A stretch of DNA of 64,000 nucleotides, from assembly GCA_037013495.1 (NCBI GenBank), contig JAZDXN010000029.1:5778501-5842500 (forward strand), in the 5' to 3' direction. The notes beneath the pieces were generated by a model. The model did no database searches, was not told the origin of the DNA, and worked only from the letters and a program-made list of their open reading frames with translations. Below are positions 9,820-21,565 of the stretch, piece by piece (the first letter of the stretch is position 1; each line of letters begins with the position of its first letter). The translations under genes were made by a program, and so were the position numbers. This DNA is from Hippophae tibetana (Eukaryota > Streptophyta > Magnoliopsida > Rosales > Elaeagnaceae).

Positions 9820-10450
9820 CTAGACCAGACATAGCTTATGTTGTGGGACTACTAAATAGGTTTACCAGTAGACCTAGTGTAGAGCATTGAAATTCTATTC
9901 AAAGGGTTATGAGATACCTTAAGAGAACTATATACCTTGGATTACATTATAAAAAGTTTACCGCTGTTCTAGAAGGATACATTGATGCAGATTGGAACAT
10001 TTTATTAGAAGACTCCAAATCAACTAGCAGCTATATATTTAACATAGTTGGTGGAGCTATTTCTTGGAAGTCTAAGTAATAGACAATATTGGCTCAATTT
10101 ACGATAGAGTTTGAAATGATAGCACTAGCTACTGCTAGTGAAGAAGCAGGCTAGTTAAGAAGTCTGTTAGCTGAGATCCTTTTATGGGAAAGATCGATAC
10201 CAACTATCCTGATCCACTGCGATAGTACCGCGGCTATTGTAAAGATTTAGAGCCGTTATTACAATGGTAAGAGACGACAGATACACAATACTGTTAGAGA
10301 ATTTCTCTCTACATGAGCTGTAAGAATGGATCATATATGTACTGATGAAAAATTTGACTAATCCTTTGACGAAAGGATTAACAAGAGAGAAGGTTTTCAA
10401 AAACCTCGAAAGGAATGTGACTGATGCCCTTAGAATGAAGAGTCACTCAT
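9820..10450 (+). pseudogene. Ty1/copia RT end and RNase H remnant (Tork-like)
   Basis: The frame resumes abruptly after the Athila LTR with TRPDIAYVVGLLNRF, the conserved end of copia reverse transcriptase, then the RNase H region (GYIDADWN, SWKSK, later HCDSTAAI). In-frame stops are frequent, so it is dead. The order matches the copia copy at 54.3-55.3 kb on the other strand, and the post-RNase H string GAGATCCCAAGA is shared by both, so they are relatives. The upstream part of this element lies left of the Athila insertion and outside the window. Confidence 0.8.
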
Positions 10451-10994
10451 GATGGTAACCCAACTTATAAACTGGAGATCCCAAGAAATAAGTTCAATGG
10501 GTAATAATAAGTCATGAAGTGATATGAGATGAATCATGTTATTATGAAGTCACAATCTATATTGTTAGAAGCATGACGTCCTGAAGCGAAAGAAAGGATG
10601 AGTTAATTATTAAACTCTTAATGAGTTCTATACTCTATGTGGAGTGGAGTACGTAGCTACAGGAGTACTCTTGATAGACTCACCTATGTGAATGTGGAAG
10701 TATGGCCGCTTCCTATGAAAATTTTGGGCAAAATTTACTAGAGCATTCACTATACTGGGATACACGTGCATGACCATAAAGCACGGGCTTTTTGAACTAC
10801 ACCTTGGAAAGGTTGTGTGTGTGATGTTTTTAGAGATAGAGTTCAAAACTACGAGTTACTCTAGTATATTCTAAAGCATAAACACTATGCAAAGGTTAAA
10901 GTCGATAGACACCTTTTGCTTATGCACAATCTTATACTTTTAATTGATCGGTTGCTCGATGAAATTATTTTTATTTAAAATTCAAGTGGGGGAT
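10451..10994 (+). other. Copia 3' noncoding region with polypurine tract
   Basis: Noncoding sequence from the end of RNase H to the LTR. The last bases, AAGTGGGGGAT (10984-10994), form the polypurine tract directly before the LTR. Nothing else is recognised. Confidence 0.65.
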
Positions 10995-11683
10995 TGTTGG
11001 AAATGAATTTAAATAAATTTTTTTTTATTATTTTATGACCGTTATTTCATAAATTATGTAACTGTCATTTTCATAATTATATGGTCATTATTTTTATGAC
11101 CATTATTTTCATAATTATGTGACTGTTACTTTTATGACCGTTATTTTTATAATTATGTGACCGTTACTTTTATAACCGTTATTTTCATAATTATGTGGCC
11201 ATTAATTTTATGACCATTATTCTCATAATTATGCGACCGTTACTTTTATGACCGTTATTTTCATAATTATGTGTTTGTTATTTTCATAATTATATGACCG
11301 TTACACATATTTTTTCCACTATAAAAAGGGGCAATAACCCTCAGTTTAGAATATAACTTAACAACTCAAAAACAGTTCTACGGTTTTCATAGCAAAATCA
11401 AGAAAAGAAAATTCATAATTATTTTCTCAGATTTCCGAGCAACATAAATATTTAAAAGGTGTAGTATTCCGGACTTCATCAGTGCAATGAAGTTCCGAGA
11501 CAAAAAATGATTCTGGGCTGTTTTATCCTGGGGACGACGGGGTTGTGTTTGCTTGCACAAATTTGGGCAGAGCCGTGAAACGTCTTAAAGAGAGCGACCT
11601 AGTCCGCGACTCAACCCAAGAAGTTCATTTCAGGTTATCGGTAATATTGTTCTTACATAGTTTTTCACATATTTGTTCCAACA
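10995..11683 (+). mobile_element. 3' LTR of copia element A
   Basis: Bounded by the perfect inverted ends TGTTGGAA (10995-11002) and TTCCAACA (11676-11683), directly after a polypurine tract, 689 bp long. U3 holds a tandem array of about 39-bp units (11036-11303). A TATA-like TATAAAAAG follows at about 11321. The flank at 11684-11688 (AACAT) would be the target duplication, whose partner is outside the window. Confidence 0.85.
11036..11303 (+). repeat. Tandem repeat array with repeated TGACCGTTA motif
   Basis: About six imperfect units of roughly 39 bp in the copia U3. The nine-mer TGACCGTTA (TAACGGTCA on the other strand) occurs exactly at 11036, 11135, 11158, 11249 and 11295, with near copies at about 11172 (TAACCGTTA) and 11234 (CGACCGTTA). 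AACGG is the core of the plant mitosis-specific activator element bound by three-repeat MYB proteins. The array ends about 20 bp before the TATA-like box, so an enhancer role is plausible but unproven. Confidence 0.7.
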
Positions 11684-13011
11684 AACATCATTTGTTTAGA
11701 TCACTAACTCCTTCCCTCTTTGTCTTTGAGGTATGATTCAATTATGTCCTAAGGCCTGACTCCTCATGTAGTAATGTGGTTTTAAAAGCGATTCTCTGAT
11801 GGTTTTTCTTCTACTATGTCTTTTTACTTTTCATTGGGTTGTAAGATCATTGTTCTGCTGCGCCTGAAACTTTCTTTTTCTTTTTTATTTGTTTTAATAG
11901 CACTACTATAAATCACAAATTATAAAATTATCACAATCACATAACTAACTTCAAAATTTATGATTTGAGTCAATTATATGTTTTTGATTCTACTTATTAA
12001 TAATATTGTATTATATTTAAAAATATATATAACAAATGTACCACCAAATTATATGTATTCGACTCTACTCATTAATAATATTGTGTTGTATTTAAAAAAA
12101 AGTTAAAACAAATGTACCACAAAACTTAATATGTTTGTGACAAATCAATCACTTAATTTTGGCAGTGATAAATCTATTCTCAAATTTTTAAGTGTTATAA
12201 ATCTATTATCAAATTTCTTATAAGTGTTACAAATATACTACTATTGTTATATATTTTGGTGGTAAATTTGTACTATTAGTAAGAAGATCATGACAGATTT
12301 GTCATGAAAGTGATAAATGTATAACACTTATAAGAATTTATTAGATTTGTCACAATTTAAAGGAAAGTAATACATTTAGTTTCTTTATTTGATAGAAGGT
12401 AACTGACGAGCTAAGTAGAGTGATATTGTGATTAACAATCTCAAATTGTATTATAATTTTTTTTAAAATAATTATATTATAATTATTCTAAATATTATTT
12501 TATAACACATGTATAATATTATTGGATAAAATTGATAATAAATATTTAGTAAAATTATTTATATTTAAAATGACATATAATTTGTTTTATTAGTTTTTTT
12601 ATTTATTAAAATAATTTCATTATAAAATTTATTTAAATTATTTTTTATATTTAAAAATAAAAAAAAATACTTTTTTTTACTTTTAGATGAAAGAGAAAAT
12701 TAAGACATAATTTTAAAATTAAAATTTCAAATAGATTAAGTTAATTTTCAGTACAGTTTTGACTCATATGTTTTTAGTCAAAATTTCTACGTAACCGTAT
12801 AATTGTTGTTATGTACAATAAAATTTTATGTTAATTAAGTACATAACTATGCATAAATTATACATTCATGTCTTTAATATCATGAAAAGAATATTTTGCT
12901 AATGGGTTGGGCTAGGTTTACACTAGTTTCATGATATATTTTTATCGACAAATGCAAGTGATCTTTTTTTAATGGGATAAATGCTAATGGTCTTTTTTTA
13001 AGGGAAAAATA
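11684..13011. other. AT-rich unassigned stretch with local repeats
   Basis: No gene recognised. It contains a tandem duplication of about 75 bp (11972-12048 and 12049-12120), an imperfect inverted repeat (12211-12234 with 12317-12339, about 20 of 23 positions matching), and very AT-rich sequence from 12430 to 12720. It may be old host sequence or a decayed small DNA transposon. Confidence 0.5.
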
Positions 13012-13451
13012 TGTTAGGTCCCAATCAGTGAAAAACAATGGAGTTAAAAAAGGTGCCAATTTGGTTATAATTCTTTCTTTTCTTTCCATTCATCTTGTTT
13101 TTAACTACATTCAAAGGAAAACTTAAGCAACAGGAACATGTACACAAAACAATTTGACAGCTTAGTAGACATATGGACAAAAAAAAAATACATTTGTCAT
13201 GACATACATGATACAAAAGACAACTATTATTGTACTTGGCATAATATGGATGTCATGGATTTAGGCAGCATCTACACTTGGCAAACACATAAGTAGGTAA
13301 AAACATAAGCAGCAATTGTAATGGCAAAAAAACATAGGCAATGGACAAATGTAGCCTGTAGTTGGTGGCTAGTGGCTGCTTGCATGCTTATGTTGCATAG
13401 AAGTACTTGGGATTCTTTTTAGGTATTCTTGAAGTACGTCTTACTATAACA
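13012..13451 (-). mobile_element. 3' LTR of Reina-like gypsy element 1
   Basis: Read on the minus strand the LTR starts TGTTATAG (13451) after the purine-rich CCAAAGAGGAGGG and ends CCTAACA (13012); the inverted ends are TGTTA/TAACA. Its last 90 bp are repeated at 17010-17105 next to a primer-binding site. Length 440 bp. Confidence 0.75.
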
Positions 13452-15003
13452 TTACCCTCCTCTTTGGAATAAACCTTGTCCTTAAGGTTTAAGAATCATT
13501 CCTTTATTTGCTGAGAATCCTCCCACGTAGCTTTTTCTTTGGGCAAGTTTTTCCATTTAATAAAGTTCTTCTATGAACTTGGATCCTTTCTTTACCCATC
13601 GTGAGTTTAAAATTACCTTTGGCTCGATGATTAACTCCACATCATCAAAAATTGGTGGCAAGTTAGAGCTAGAAGCTTGATCTTCACCGATGTATTCCTT
13701 GAGCATGGACACATGGAAAACTGGATATATACAAGCGTTGGAGGGTAGTTTTAGTTTGTAAGCGACATAACCAATCCATTCCTCAATTTCATGTAGTTCA
13801 TAATAACAGCTTGCAAGTTTTTGGTAGGGTCTTTTAAAAACTGAATGTTGATGGTAAGTATGTAATTTGAGAATGACAAGATCACTAATGCTGAATTATG
13901 TTTCCCTTCATCTTGTGTCTACATGTTGCTTCATACAATTGTTTGCAGTTGACAAATTTTCCTTAAGTTGTTTAAGTGTTGCATCTCTAGAAACTAGTTG
14001 TTGATCTACCTCATTAATAGAACAGTTACCTTCATTATAGTGTAAAATTGTAGGAGGAAGTCATCCATAGAAAGCCTCAAAAGGTTTCATTTTAATGGAA
14101 GCATGGTAAGTAGCGTTATACCATAATTCAACCCATGGAAGAAAGTGCGACCATTTACGAGGTTGTTGATAGACAAAGAAACAAAGGTATTTTTCCACAC
14201 ATCTATTCATAATTTCTGATTGGCCATCTGTTTGAGGGTGATATGCTGAGCCTATTTTTAATTTAGTTCCAAAAAGCTTGAAGAACTCCTGCCAAAAGTG
14301 GCTGATACAAATTGGGTTACGATCGTTGATAATAGACCGTGGCATACCGTGAAGTTTCACCACTCTTTCAACAAACCTTTCAGCAATCATTTTGGTTGTG
14401 TATAGGTGAGACAATGCTATGAAATGAGCAGATTTACTAAGTCTACCACGACAACTAAGATAGCATTTTTGTCATTGGAAGAAGGGAGATTATCAATAAA
14501 ATCCATTTTTATATTATCCCAAATCTGACAGGGAATAGGTAATGGTTGAAGAAGTCCTACATGTGATAAAGTTTCTGTTTTGACTCATTGAGATTCTTGA
14601 CATGAATCTACATAATAATTTATAGTATTATACATTGAAGGCCAATAGAATTTTTGAGCCATATATATATAATTTCTAAGCACACCCGAGTGTCCTCCTA
14701 ATTTATAATTGTGAAACTCCTACAACAATTGATGAATTACTGGTGATTTAGGAGCAAGTGCTACTCTATCCTTGTAAAAGATCTTGTCATTTTTTCATAA
14801 GTAGGGAGACCCTGGTTTGTCATGGGCTTGTTTGCCCATTCTTTGCATGTAAGGATCAAACTTTACTTCAGACTTAATAGTGTCACATATGTGAGCCTTA
14901 TAGTGAACATTATGTGAGTAGTAGGATTGTTTGTAAGTCAGGATAGAGTATCAACTGCATTATTTTATTTGCCCAATTTGTATGTGATTTCATAGTCATA
15001 CCC
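13452..15003 (-). pseudogene. Integrase and RNase H end of Reina-like gypsy element 1
   Basis: The clearest part is the integrase core at 14414-14061 (HGMPRSIINDRNPICISHFW, then AYHPQTDGQSEIMNRCVEKY), which matches the DD35E region of plant chromoviruses. Flanking pieces code for the integrase N-terminus (14.4-14.9 kb) and the region after the core (13.46-14.06 kb), broken by stops. At 15003 the RNase H C-terminal stretch (YDYEITYK) begins directly after the MITE. It is a fossil, and would continue the frame at 16105-16425 if the MITE were absent. Confidence 0.8.
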
Positions 15004-15006
15004 TAA

Positions 15007-16101
15007 GGTGATGTTTGGTTCATAGAATGGAATCGAAATTGAAATCGAAATCAAAATCAGAATCAGAATCAGAATGGAATGAAATGGAAAGGAAATAATG
15101 TTGTTTGGTTTGACCACTGGAATCAAAGAAGGAATCAATATTACACATTTTACTACTAGAATGGAATGGAAAAAATTGTAAATTATCTTAATACCTTTAT
15201 ATTCAATAAAGTTTAAATAATATCATTTAATTATTATTTTTTCGTCAGACAAAATTCATTATTTAAATCATTATTTTTCTGTATAATTATTACTTTAAAA
15301 GAAAATATATTATTAAAATTATTATTTTTCTAAATAAGGTTTAGGGTTTTGAAGTTTGGGATTTGGGATTTGGGGTTTAGGGTTTTAGGATTTGGGATTT
15401 GGGATTTAGGGTTTTAGGATTTGGGATTTAGGGTTTTAGGATTTGGGATTTGGGGTTTAGGGTTTTCGGTTTTTGGATTTGGGGTTTAGAGTTTAGGGTT
15501 TAGAGTTATATTTATGGGTTAAGGTTTATGATTAAAATTATTATTTTTCTAAATATGGTTTAGGGTTTTAGGATTTGGGATTTGGGATTTAGGGTTTTAG
15601 GATTTGGGATTTAGGGTTTTAGGATTTGGGATTTAGGGTTTTGGGTTTTCGGTTTTCGGTTTTTGGATTTGGGGTTTAGAGTTATATTTATGGGTTAAGG
15701 TTTATGATTAAAATTATTATTTTTCTAAATATGGTTTAGCATTTTGGGTTATATTTATGGGTTAAGTTAGGGTTAAAATTATTATTTTTCTAAATAAGCT
15801 TTAGGGTTTTGAGATTTAGGATTTAAGATTTGAGATTTAGGGTTTAGGGTTTAGGGTTTTGGGTTTTGGGTTTTGGTATTTGGGATTTGAGTTTAGAGTT
15901 ATATTTGGGGTTGGGGTAAAAATGGAAAAATAATTTTGAGGTGGGAATGGAATCACGATTCCTAAAGGGGGGAGAAGGAATTGTGATTCTTTCTCCTTTA
16001 GGAATTGATTCCATTCATTACTCATTTTTTAGCCCAACCAAATACACAAATGGAAGGAAGCAATTCTGATTCCTTTTCATTTCCTCAAACCAAACATAGC
16101 A
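15007..16101. mobile_element. Tourist-type (PIF/Harbinger-like) MITE with TAA target duplication
   Basis: The 1095-bp insertion interrupts the RNase H frame of the surrounding element. It is flanked by TAA on both sides (15004-15006 and 16102-16104), the target duplication typical of Tourist/PIF-Harbinger elements. Its ends are related inverted repeats: GGTGATGTTTGGTTC at the left and, read inward from the right, TGCTATGTTTGGTTT. Next to both ends lie GGAAT-rich stretches. The interior has no transposase ORF; it consists of AT-rich sequence and about 550 bp of degenerate TTTAGGG-like repeats. The host codons on either side (SKLL and YDYE) meet exactly once the insertion and one TAA are discounted. 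Confidence 0.88.
15340..15895 (+). repeat. Degenerate telomere-like TTTAGGG repeats inside the MITE
   Basis: Repeated words GGTTTAGGGTTTT, GGATTTGGGATTT and variants fill this stretch. Larger blocks repeat around the string AAAATTATTATTTTTCTAAATA near 15316, 15533, 15709 and 15776, so the interior grew by segmental tandem duplication. TTTAGGG is the plant telomere unit, but the copies are irregular and not a true telomere. Confidence 0.75.
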
Positions 16102-16104
16102 TAA

Positions 16105-16436
16105 TAGCTTAGAGACCCATTTTTGTTGTTCTGGTGTTGTGATACACTGTTCCAACAAGTATTTGAAACTTCTTTTGTCGGTTTGAATATAGAACTTATG
16201 ACCTACCAAATATGGTCGCCAAGTTTGGATGGCCTGTACAATGGCCAACATCTCTTCATCGTAGGTAGACCATGATTTCTTTAAGAGGCTTAATAACATA
16301 CTCATGAATGCAATAGGCCTTCCCTGTTGAGAAAGAACTTCCCCTATACCATCTCTTGAAGCATCAGTTTCAATGACAAATGGTTCTTTAAAATTTGGCA
16401 TGGCAAGAGTTGGTGTAGTAATCAAGGCATGTTTGA
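16105..16436 (-). pseudogene. RT end and RNase H start of Reina-like gypsy element 1
   Basis: Minus-strand frame beginning ITTPTLAMPNFKEPFVIETD, the start of the RNase H domain, with DASRDGIGEVLSQQG and TDKRSFKYLLEQ (catalytic D residues visible). It runs into the MITE at 16101. Upstream, the frame meets gag sequence at about 16437, so the reverse transcriptase core (YVDD region) and protease have been deleted. Confidence 0.8.
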
Positions 16437-16860
16437 GTTTCTATTCAAAGAATTGTTCTACTCTAGTAAGCCATTCGGTAGGATCATTTAATGAGTAACG
16501 AGGAAACTCTAGTTTGACTAACTTAGAGATAAATGGTGGCCTTTCTCCCTTATAGTTGCATCCAGTGTCATCTCTCGGCTCACGATTTCGACCATTAGGA
16601 CTAACTTCTAGTGTAATTGCCTATAGTTTTTGATATTCAACGAATTGTTCTACTCTAGTAAGCCATTCGGTAGGATCATTTCCTAAGTAATGAGGAAACT
16701 CTAGTTTGGCTAACTTAGAGAGAAATGGTGGCCTTCCTCTCTTATAGTTTCCTCGAGTGTCATCTTTTGACTCACTATTTCGACCATTGAAAGACTGACT
16801 TCCAAGGTGATTGCTTGTAGTTTTTGAAGGAGAGTCTTGTTTATGTATCAAGACTTCTGA
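16437..16860 (-). pseudogene. Gag fragment with internal tandem duplication
   Basis: The gag segment (LAKLEFPHYLGNDPTEWLTR, RVEQFVEYQKL) is typical of plant Reina-type gag. It occurs twice with an offset of 193 bp: one copy in about 16447-16633 and one in 16640-16828. The copies differ at many positions, so the duplication is not recent. The downstream copy is joined directly to RNase H sequence. Confidence 0.75.
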
Positions 16861-16992
16861 GAGTTTGATAATGGTTCCTCAAGCTGTTGTAGCTTATCAT
16901 TGATCCCTACTTCCAATCATGTGAACTATCTTGCAGGCCTCCAAGACTAGCTTCCAGATTCTCAATTCTTTCTCGGTTTGTCACCACTTATT

Positions 16993-17007
16993 CCAACTCT
17001 GATACCA
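16993..17007 (-). other. Primer-binding site for initiator Met-tRNA
   Basis: On the minus strand this reads TGGTATCAGAGTTGG, complementary in its first bases to the 3' end of plant initiator tRNA-Met. It sits two bases inside the LTR end at 17010, which fixes the orientation of the element. Confidence 0.75.
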
Positions 17008-17009
17008 AT

Positions 17010-17108
17010 TGTTAGGTCCCAATCATAGAAGAACAATGGAGTTAAAATGGGTGTTGTTTTGGTTATAATTCTCATTTCTTTTCTTTCCATTCATCATATT
17101 TTTAAATA
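17010..17108 (-). mobile_element. Truncated 5' LTR of Reina-like gypsy element 1
   Basis: Only the last 100 bp of the LTR remain (compare 13012-13110); the rest is replaced by copia RNase H sequence from about 17109. The junction is a deletion or recombination breakpoint, not an LTR terminus. Confidence 0.7.
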
Positions 17109-19898
17109 CACTTTTGCAATAATCAACTTGAAAATTCCTTCTTGAACAAGCTCTATTAGGAAATGAAATCTCATTTGATTGTGTGTTTTTTTTCATTTAT
17201 GACATGATCTTTAGCAATAGAGATTGTTGATCTATTGTCACAAAATAATGGTATTGATCCTTTTTTCTTGTGGTTGATGCTTTCTAGGATTCCTTTAAGT
17301 TAAACAAGTTGACATACTATAATAGATGTTGCTATGTACTTTGCTTCAATGGTTGAAAGAGCCACTATTAGTTATTTGTTTGAATCCAAGAAATTGTATC
17401 ACTTCCAATATTAAAGACACAGTTCGAAGTGCATTTACTATCAACAATTCTTCTTGCAAATTCGCTATCAATATATTCAAAAAGATTGATTGGAACATTA
17501 ACTTGATAGAAAATCCCATAATCAATTATTTCTTTTATATATCTCAAAATTCTCTTTGCAGTTTCCCAATTATTTGAATAAGGTTTCTCCATAAATAGGC
17601 TTACCAAACTGACTGCAAGCATGATATTAAGTCTTATGGTTGTCAAATACATCAAATTTGCAACTAGGTTTTCCTTCACCTTCTTTACTTAATTTCAATC
17701 TTATGAATCATGGTGTTGAAACAAGATTTGTATTCTCCATTTTGAATTTCTTCAACATTTATTTCGCATATTTTTCTTGATAAATAAAATTCCTTTCTTT
17801 GATTAACAAACTTCAATGCCAAAGAAATGATACAACTCTTCCATATTAGTCATGTGGAATTATTTCATCATAGAAGCTTTGAAATCATTCAATATGTTCA
17901 TGCTTTTCCTGTGAAAACAAGATCATCAATATATATGCTCACAAAATTAAAATTTCCTTGAGAGTTTCTTTTAACGTGCAAAGTATGTTCATATGGGCAT
18001 TTTGCAAAACCATTTTGCTCAAATAAATAATTGATTCAGCCATACCAAGAATAGGGTGATTGTGGAGGCCCATATAGTGCTTTCTTAAGCATGTAAATTT
18101 TGTCTTTTTCTCCCTTCTTGACAAACCTTGGTGGTTGGACAACATAAATCACTTCTTCAATATAAACATTCAGGAATGCTAATTTTCCATCCATTTGAAA
18201 CAACTTTCAATTGTTTTGGGATACTAAGATGAAGGACGAGTCAAATAGTCTCAAGTCTAGAAACAAGATAAAATACCTCATTGTAGTCTTATCCTTCCTT
18301 CTATTTGTAGTATTTTGCAACTACTCTTACCTTATGCTAGATGATGGAGAAGTCAACATTTAGCTTGGTTTTGAACACCCATTTCACATCTATAGCATTC
18401 TTGTTTGGCAACAAATCAGCGAGCTCTCATGTATTGTTATTCTCAATTGTTTTAATTTCTTCCTCCATGGCTCAACCCATTTTTCATCCTTTTATGCTTC
18501 TTCATGGAAAATTGGATCTTCTTCTAAAGATGAAGAGCTTTGGAAAGATTATTCATTTAATGGGTTATCTTCTTCATCTGATATTTGATCATTTGCTTCT
18601 CCATTTTCTTCAAGCATAAAGAAGTTGGAGGAGTTTCCAAGTTCAGAGTGCACAAAAGTTGATTTTTCATCGAATCGAACATCGTACTTATGACAATTTT
18701 CTTTTTCTTTAGGTTGTATAGCTTATAAGCTTTAGACCTTTCACTATATCCAATAAAAATGCATTTTTATCTTTTGCAATCGAAATATGAGCATAAGAAA
18801 AACTTCCAAAATTCATAAGCTGTGAACATTTTTTCTTCCATATTATGCTTCCTATAGAATGAAATTTTCAAGTTTCTTTGTGGCAAATCTATTTATCAAA
18901 TAGATAGCACAAGAAAATTCTTATGTCCAATACTCTACAGACAAATATTTTTCTTTAGCTTACATCTTTCCATTTTTCTAATGGTTTGAATCTTTCTTTC
19001 GACAACCCCATTTTGTTTGGGTGTATGACGAACTGTCAATTCATGTCTTATGCTATTTTCTTTACAAAAAAATTCAAAGAGCTTTGACAAGTATTCATCT
19101 CCTCAATCACTTGAATTTTTAATTTGAAAGTCCTAATTTTTTTCAACTTAAGACTTAAAATCTTTAAAAGCTTTTAAAATTTCATGTTTTTCCTTCAGAA
19201 AACATGCCTAAATGTTTCTAGTAAAGTCATCAATAAATGAGATAAAATAATTGTTATACAAGAGATGGTATTGGAAATAAACATAAGTCGGTTTGTACGA
19301 GATTCAAAAGATGTTTGCTTTCCCATTGTGACTATTTAAGAAATAGGTCTCAATGTTGTTTTCTTTGTCCACTCTTGTTATGACAATGCCAATTCATTAT
19401 TGTGTGACTAGGTTTGTTACAATGAACACATTCAATGTAACTTTTTTTTACTTCTTTGATTATAACCACGATCTCTCTCTCTCTCGTTGAAAATCATTTG
19501 AACTTTGTTGTATGCTTTGATGATTCACTATTTGAGGAAATTTTTTCATGTTCGTACAAATTTGTTTCTCTTCCATCTCCACCTTTCTCATAGTTGTCGC
19601 GACTTCTCCTTATGCCATGGCCTCCTTGAAAAATAACTTAAGATTGAAGAACTTGATCATTTGAAGAATAACAAATATTAGTTGAATTTCCTTTGTTAAT
19701 GTGAATTTCGTGAATTTTAAGTTTCCCTACCAAGTCTTTAATACAGAGGAAATAAATATCTTTAGACTCTTCAATTGAAAAAATTATATAATCAAACTTT
19801 TTTGGTAAAATGTGCAATTTTTGCGACAACTCTTGATTCCTCTAGAATTTCTCTATTTGAAGCTATTTGATTAACAATGAAATTTATTGCTTAAAAAG
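17109..19898 (-). pseudogene. Degenerate copia pol and gag (copia element 2)
   Basis: Read leftward from 19898: gag (EILEESRVV, PKKFDYIIFSIEESKD at about 19.7-19.85 kb), a zinc-knuckle-like CVHCNKPSH near 19.42 kb, integrase (TVRHTPKQNGVVERK near 19.0 kb), reverse transcriptase (GEKDKIYMLKKALYGL-like near 18.1 kb), its end at 17.6-17.7 kb, and RNase H (FCDNRSTISIAKD near 17.2 kb, then MRFHFLIELVQEG at 17.1 kb). Stops and frameshifts are everywhere. The 3' end is cut by the Reina-like element at 17108. The domain order gag-INT-RT-RH proves a copia element. Confidence 0.8.
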
Positions 19899-21565
19899 TG
19901 CACAATAGGTGCTATGAAAATATAACATCGTAAACAAGTAATATAATGATAAAAAAAAGATTGTCCCCACAAAGATTGTAATATTAGAAACTAATGTTAT
20001 AATTTACAAGTAAATATCAATTTCATTTGTGTCGAGTAATAAAAAATAAAAGAATTAAAAGTAAAATAGCAAGTAACAAGTTGAGACAACCAAGGTTTTA
20101 AATGTCGATATCGATTTAAATTTTGAGAATTAAATTTTTCGGAAATGTTAAAGATATAATCATTGTCAACGGAAATATTTCGAAAAGTTTTAAGAAAACT
20201 ATGGAAACTTTATCAAGATCATGGAATTTGTTTATAAAACTTTAAAAAATATCAAAACAATTAATTACTTATATTTTTAAACTAGTTTCTTATTTAATAC
20301 ATATATTTATAAAATTTATGATATTAAATATGATCAATAGGTCAATTACTTAATCGAAATATTACATAACAACTAGTTAAAATCTGAAATAATTATTTAA
20401 ATTATAATTTTAATATTATTATAAAAAGATAAACTCTGACGGTACATAATAGAAATTAAATTATGAAAAAAAGAATTATATAGGTAAAACTAGTAAATTA
20501 AATTTAAAAATAATATATACGTGTGTGTGAAAATATGAAATATTTTCTTAAATAAATAAAATTTTGATTTAAGATAAAAAAAAATATAAATAGATAAATT
20601 TAAAGGTAAACTATTTAGAAAATAAAAAAATATAAAATGATATTTTATTTATATTTATTGACATTTCAATCCTTACGGACAACTAAGTAACAATCATATT
20701 TAGCTCAACAATAATAACAAAGAATTCAAGTGATTTAGATTGTTAGGATTACAAATGAATAAGCTATCAGAATCACTGCACAATTGCTACAAAAATACTA
20801 TGTCAATAATATATTGGTAACCAGAATTCATAAATTTATTAGGGATTCTTTAGATTAAACATATTCCTACGTAAAACTAACCTTAACAATGTCATTGCAT
20901 CCACCAATTCTTTTGGGTTATATGAGAACTATATATTCCTATAATAGTAACAAAATTAACTTTAATCCTTAGAGTTAAACTAAACCCACATTATTCAAGC
21001 TTAAACCAACTTTAGCTAACCATTCTAGAATTAATGTCTGTTTGTTATCCTATTAATTAATAATCAAGTAATAAATAGGAATCAAACATTAAAACAAGTT
21101 TGAATAACTAACAACACTTCACTAAATCATAACATTTATTTCATAAAAACAAAGACTACATTAACTTGTTCATCCATAATATTAACTAAAAGAAATTTAG
21201 CTCTTCATCCTTATAAAATCAATTATAAATTTAGACATAGAAACATCCATGCCCAAATCTACAAACTACATAGAATGAAATTAAGATGCCTTTTTGTCTC
21301 CTTTTTCTTGGTTGAATTTAGGATCTTCTTTGATATTCTTTGCGAGTTTGGTCTTGATTGTTCTTCTTTTGTATGGGTTTTTGTCCTTTTTTTGAAGAGG
21401 GAAGGGTAATGTAAATTTCAGAGCCATCACTTGATTTTGTTATCTGATGATATTAGCTCATTTAATTCCTTTTCTATTTATATCTTGGTTTTAGGTTTAA
21501 ACAAAATGAGATGGCATTCTTGTGCTAACTCCCAAATATGTCCTTTTAAAAATGAGTGCTCAACA
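19899..21565 (-). mobile_element. Tat/Athila-type LTR inside copia gag
   Basis: On the minus strand the LTR begins TGTTGAGCACTC at 21565 and ends near TTGTGCA at 19899. A TATA-like TATAAATAG lies at about 21482-21474, and near the end is the TCTTTGTGGGGACAATC-type string common at the 3' end of Athila/Tat LTRs. Copia gag flanks both sides. About 50 codons of gag seem to be missing and no 5-bp target duplication is found, so it may be a solo LTR with an associated deletion. The low-coordinate boundary is uncertain by about 20 bp. Confidence 0.6.

Noticed and set aside
9622-9834. 70-codon ORF conserved at 61164-61403
   Set aside because: It lies inside the LTR U5, its conservation follows from the two LTRs being copies of one family, and the frame runs past the LTR end into unrelated sequence.
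11545-11736. 63-codon ORF at the end of the copia LTR
   Set aside because: It crosses the LTR boundary at 11683 and has no domain.
15340-15895. Interstitial telomere
   Set aside because: The TTTAGGG-like units are irregular and lie entirely within the MITE ends, so they are part of a transposon.
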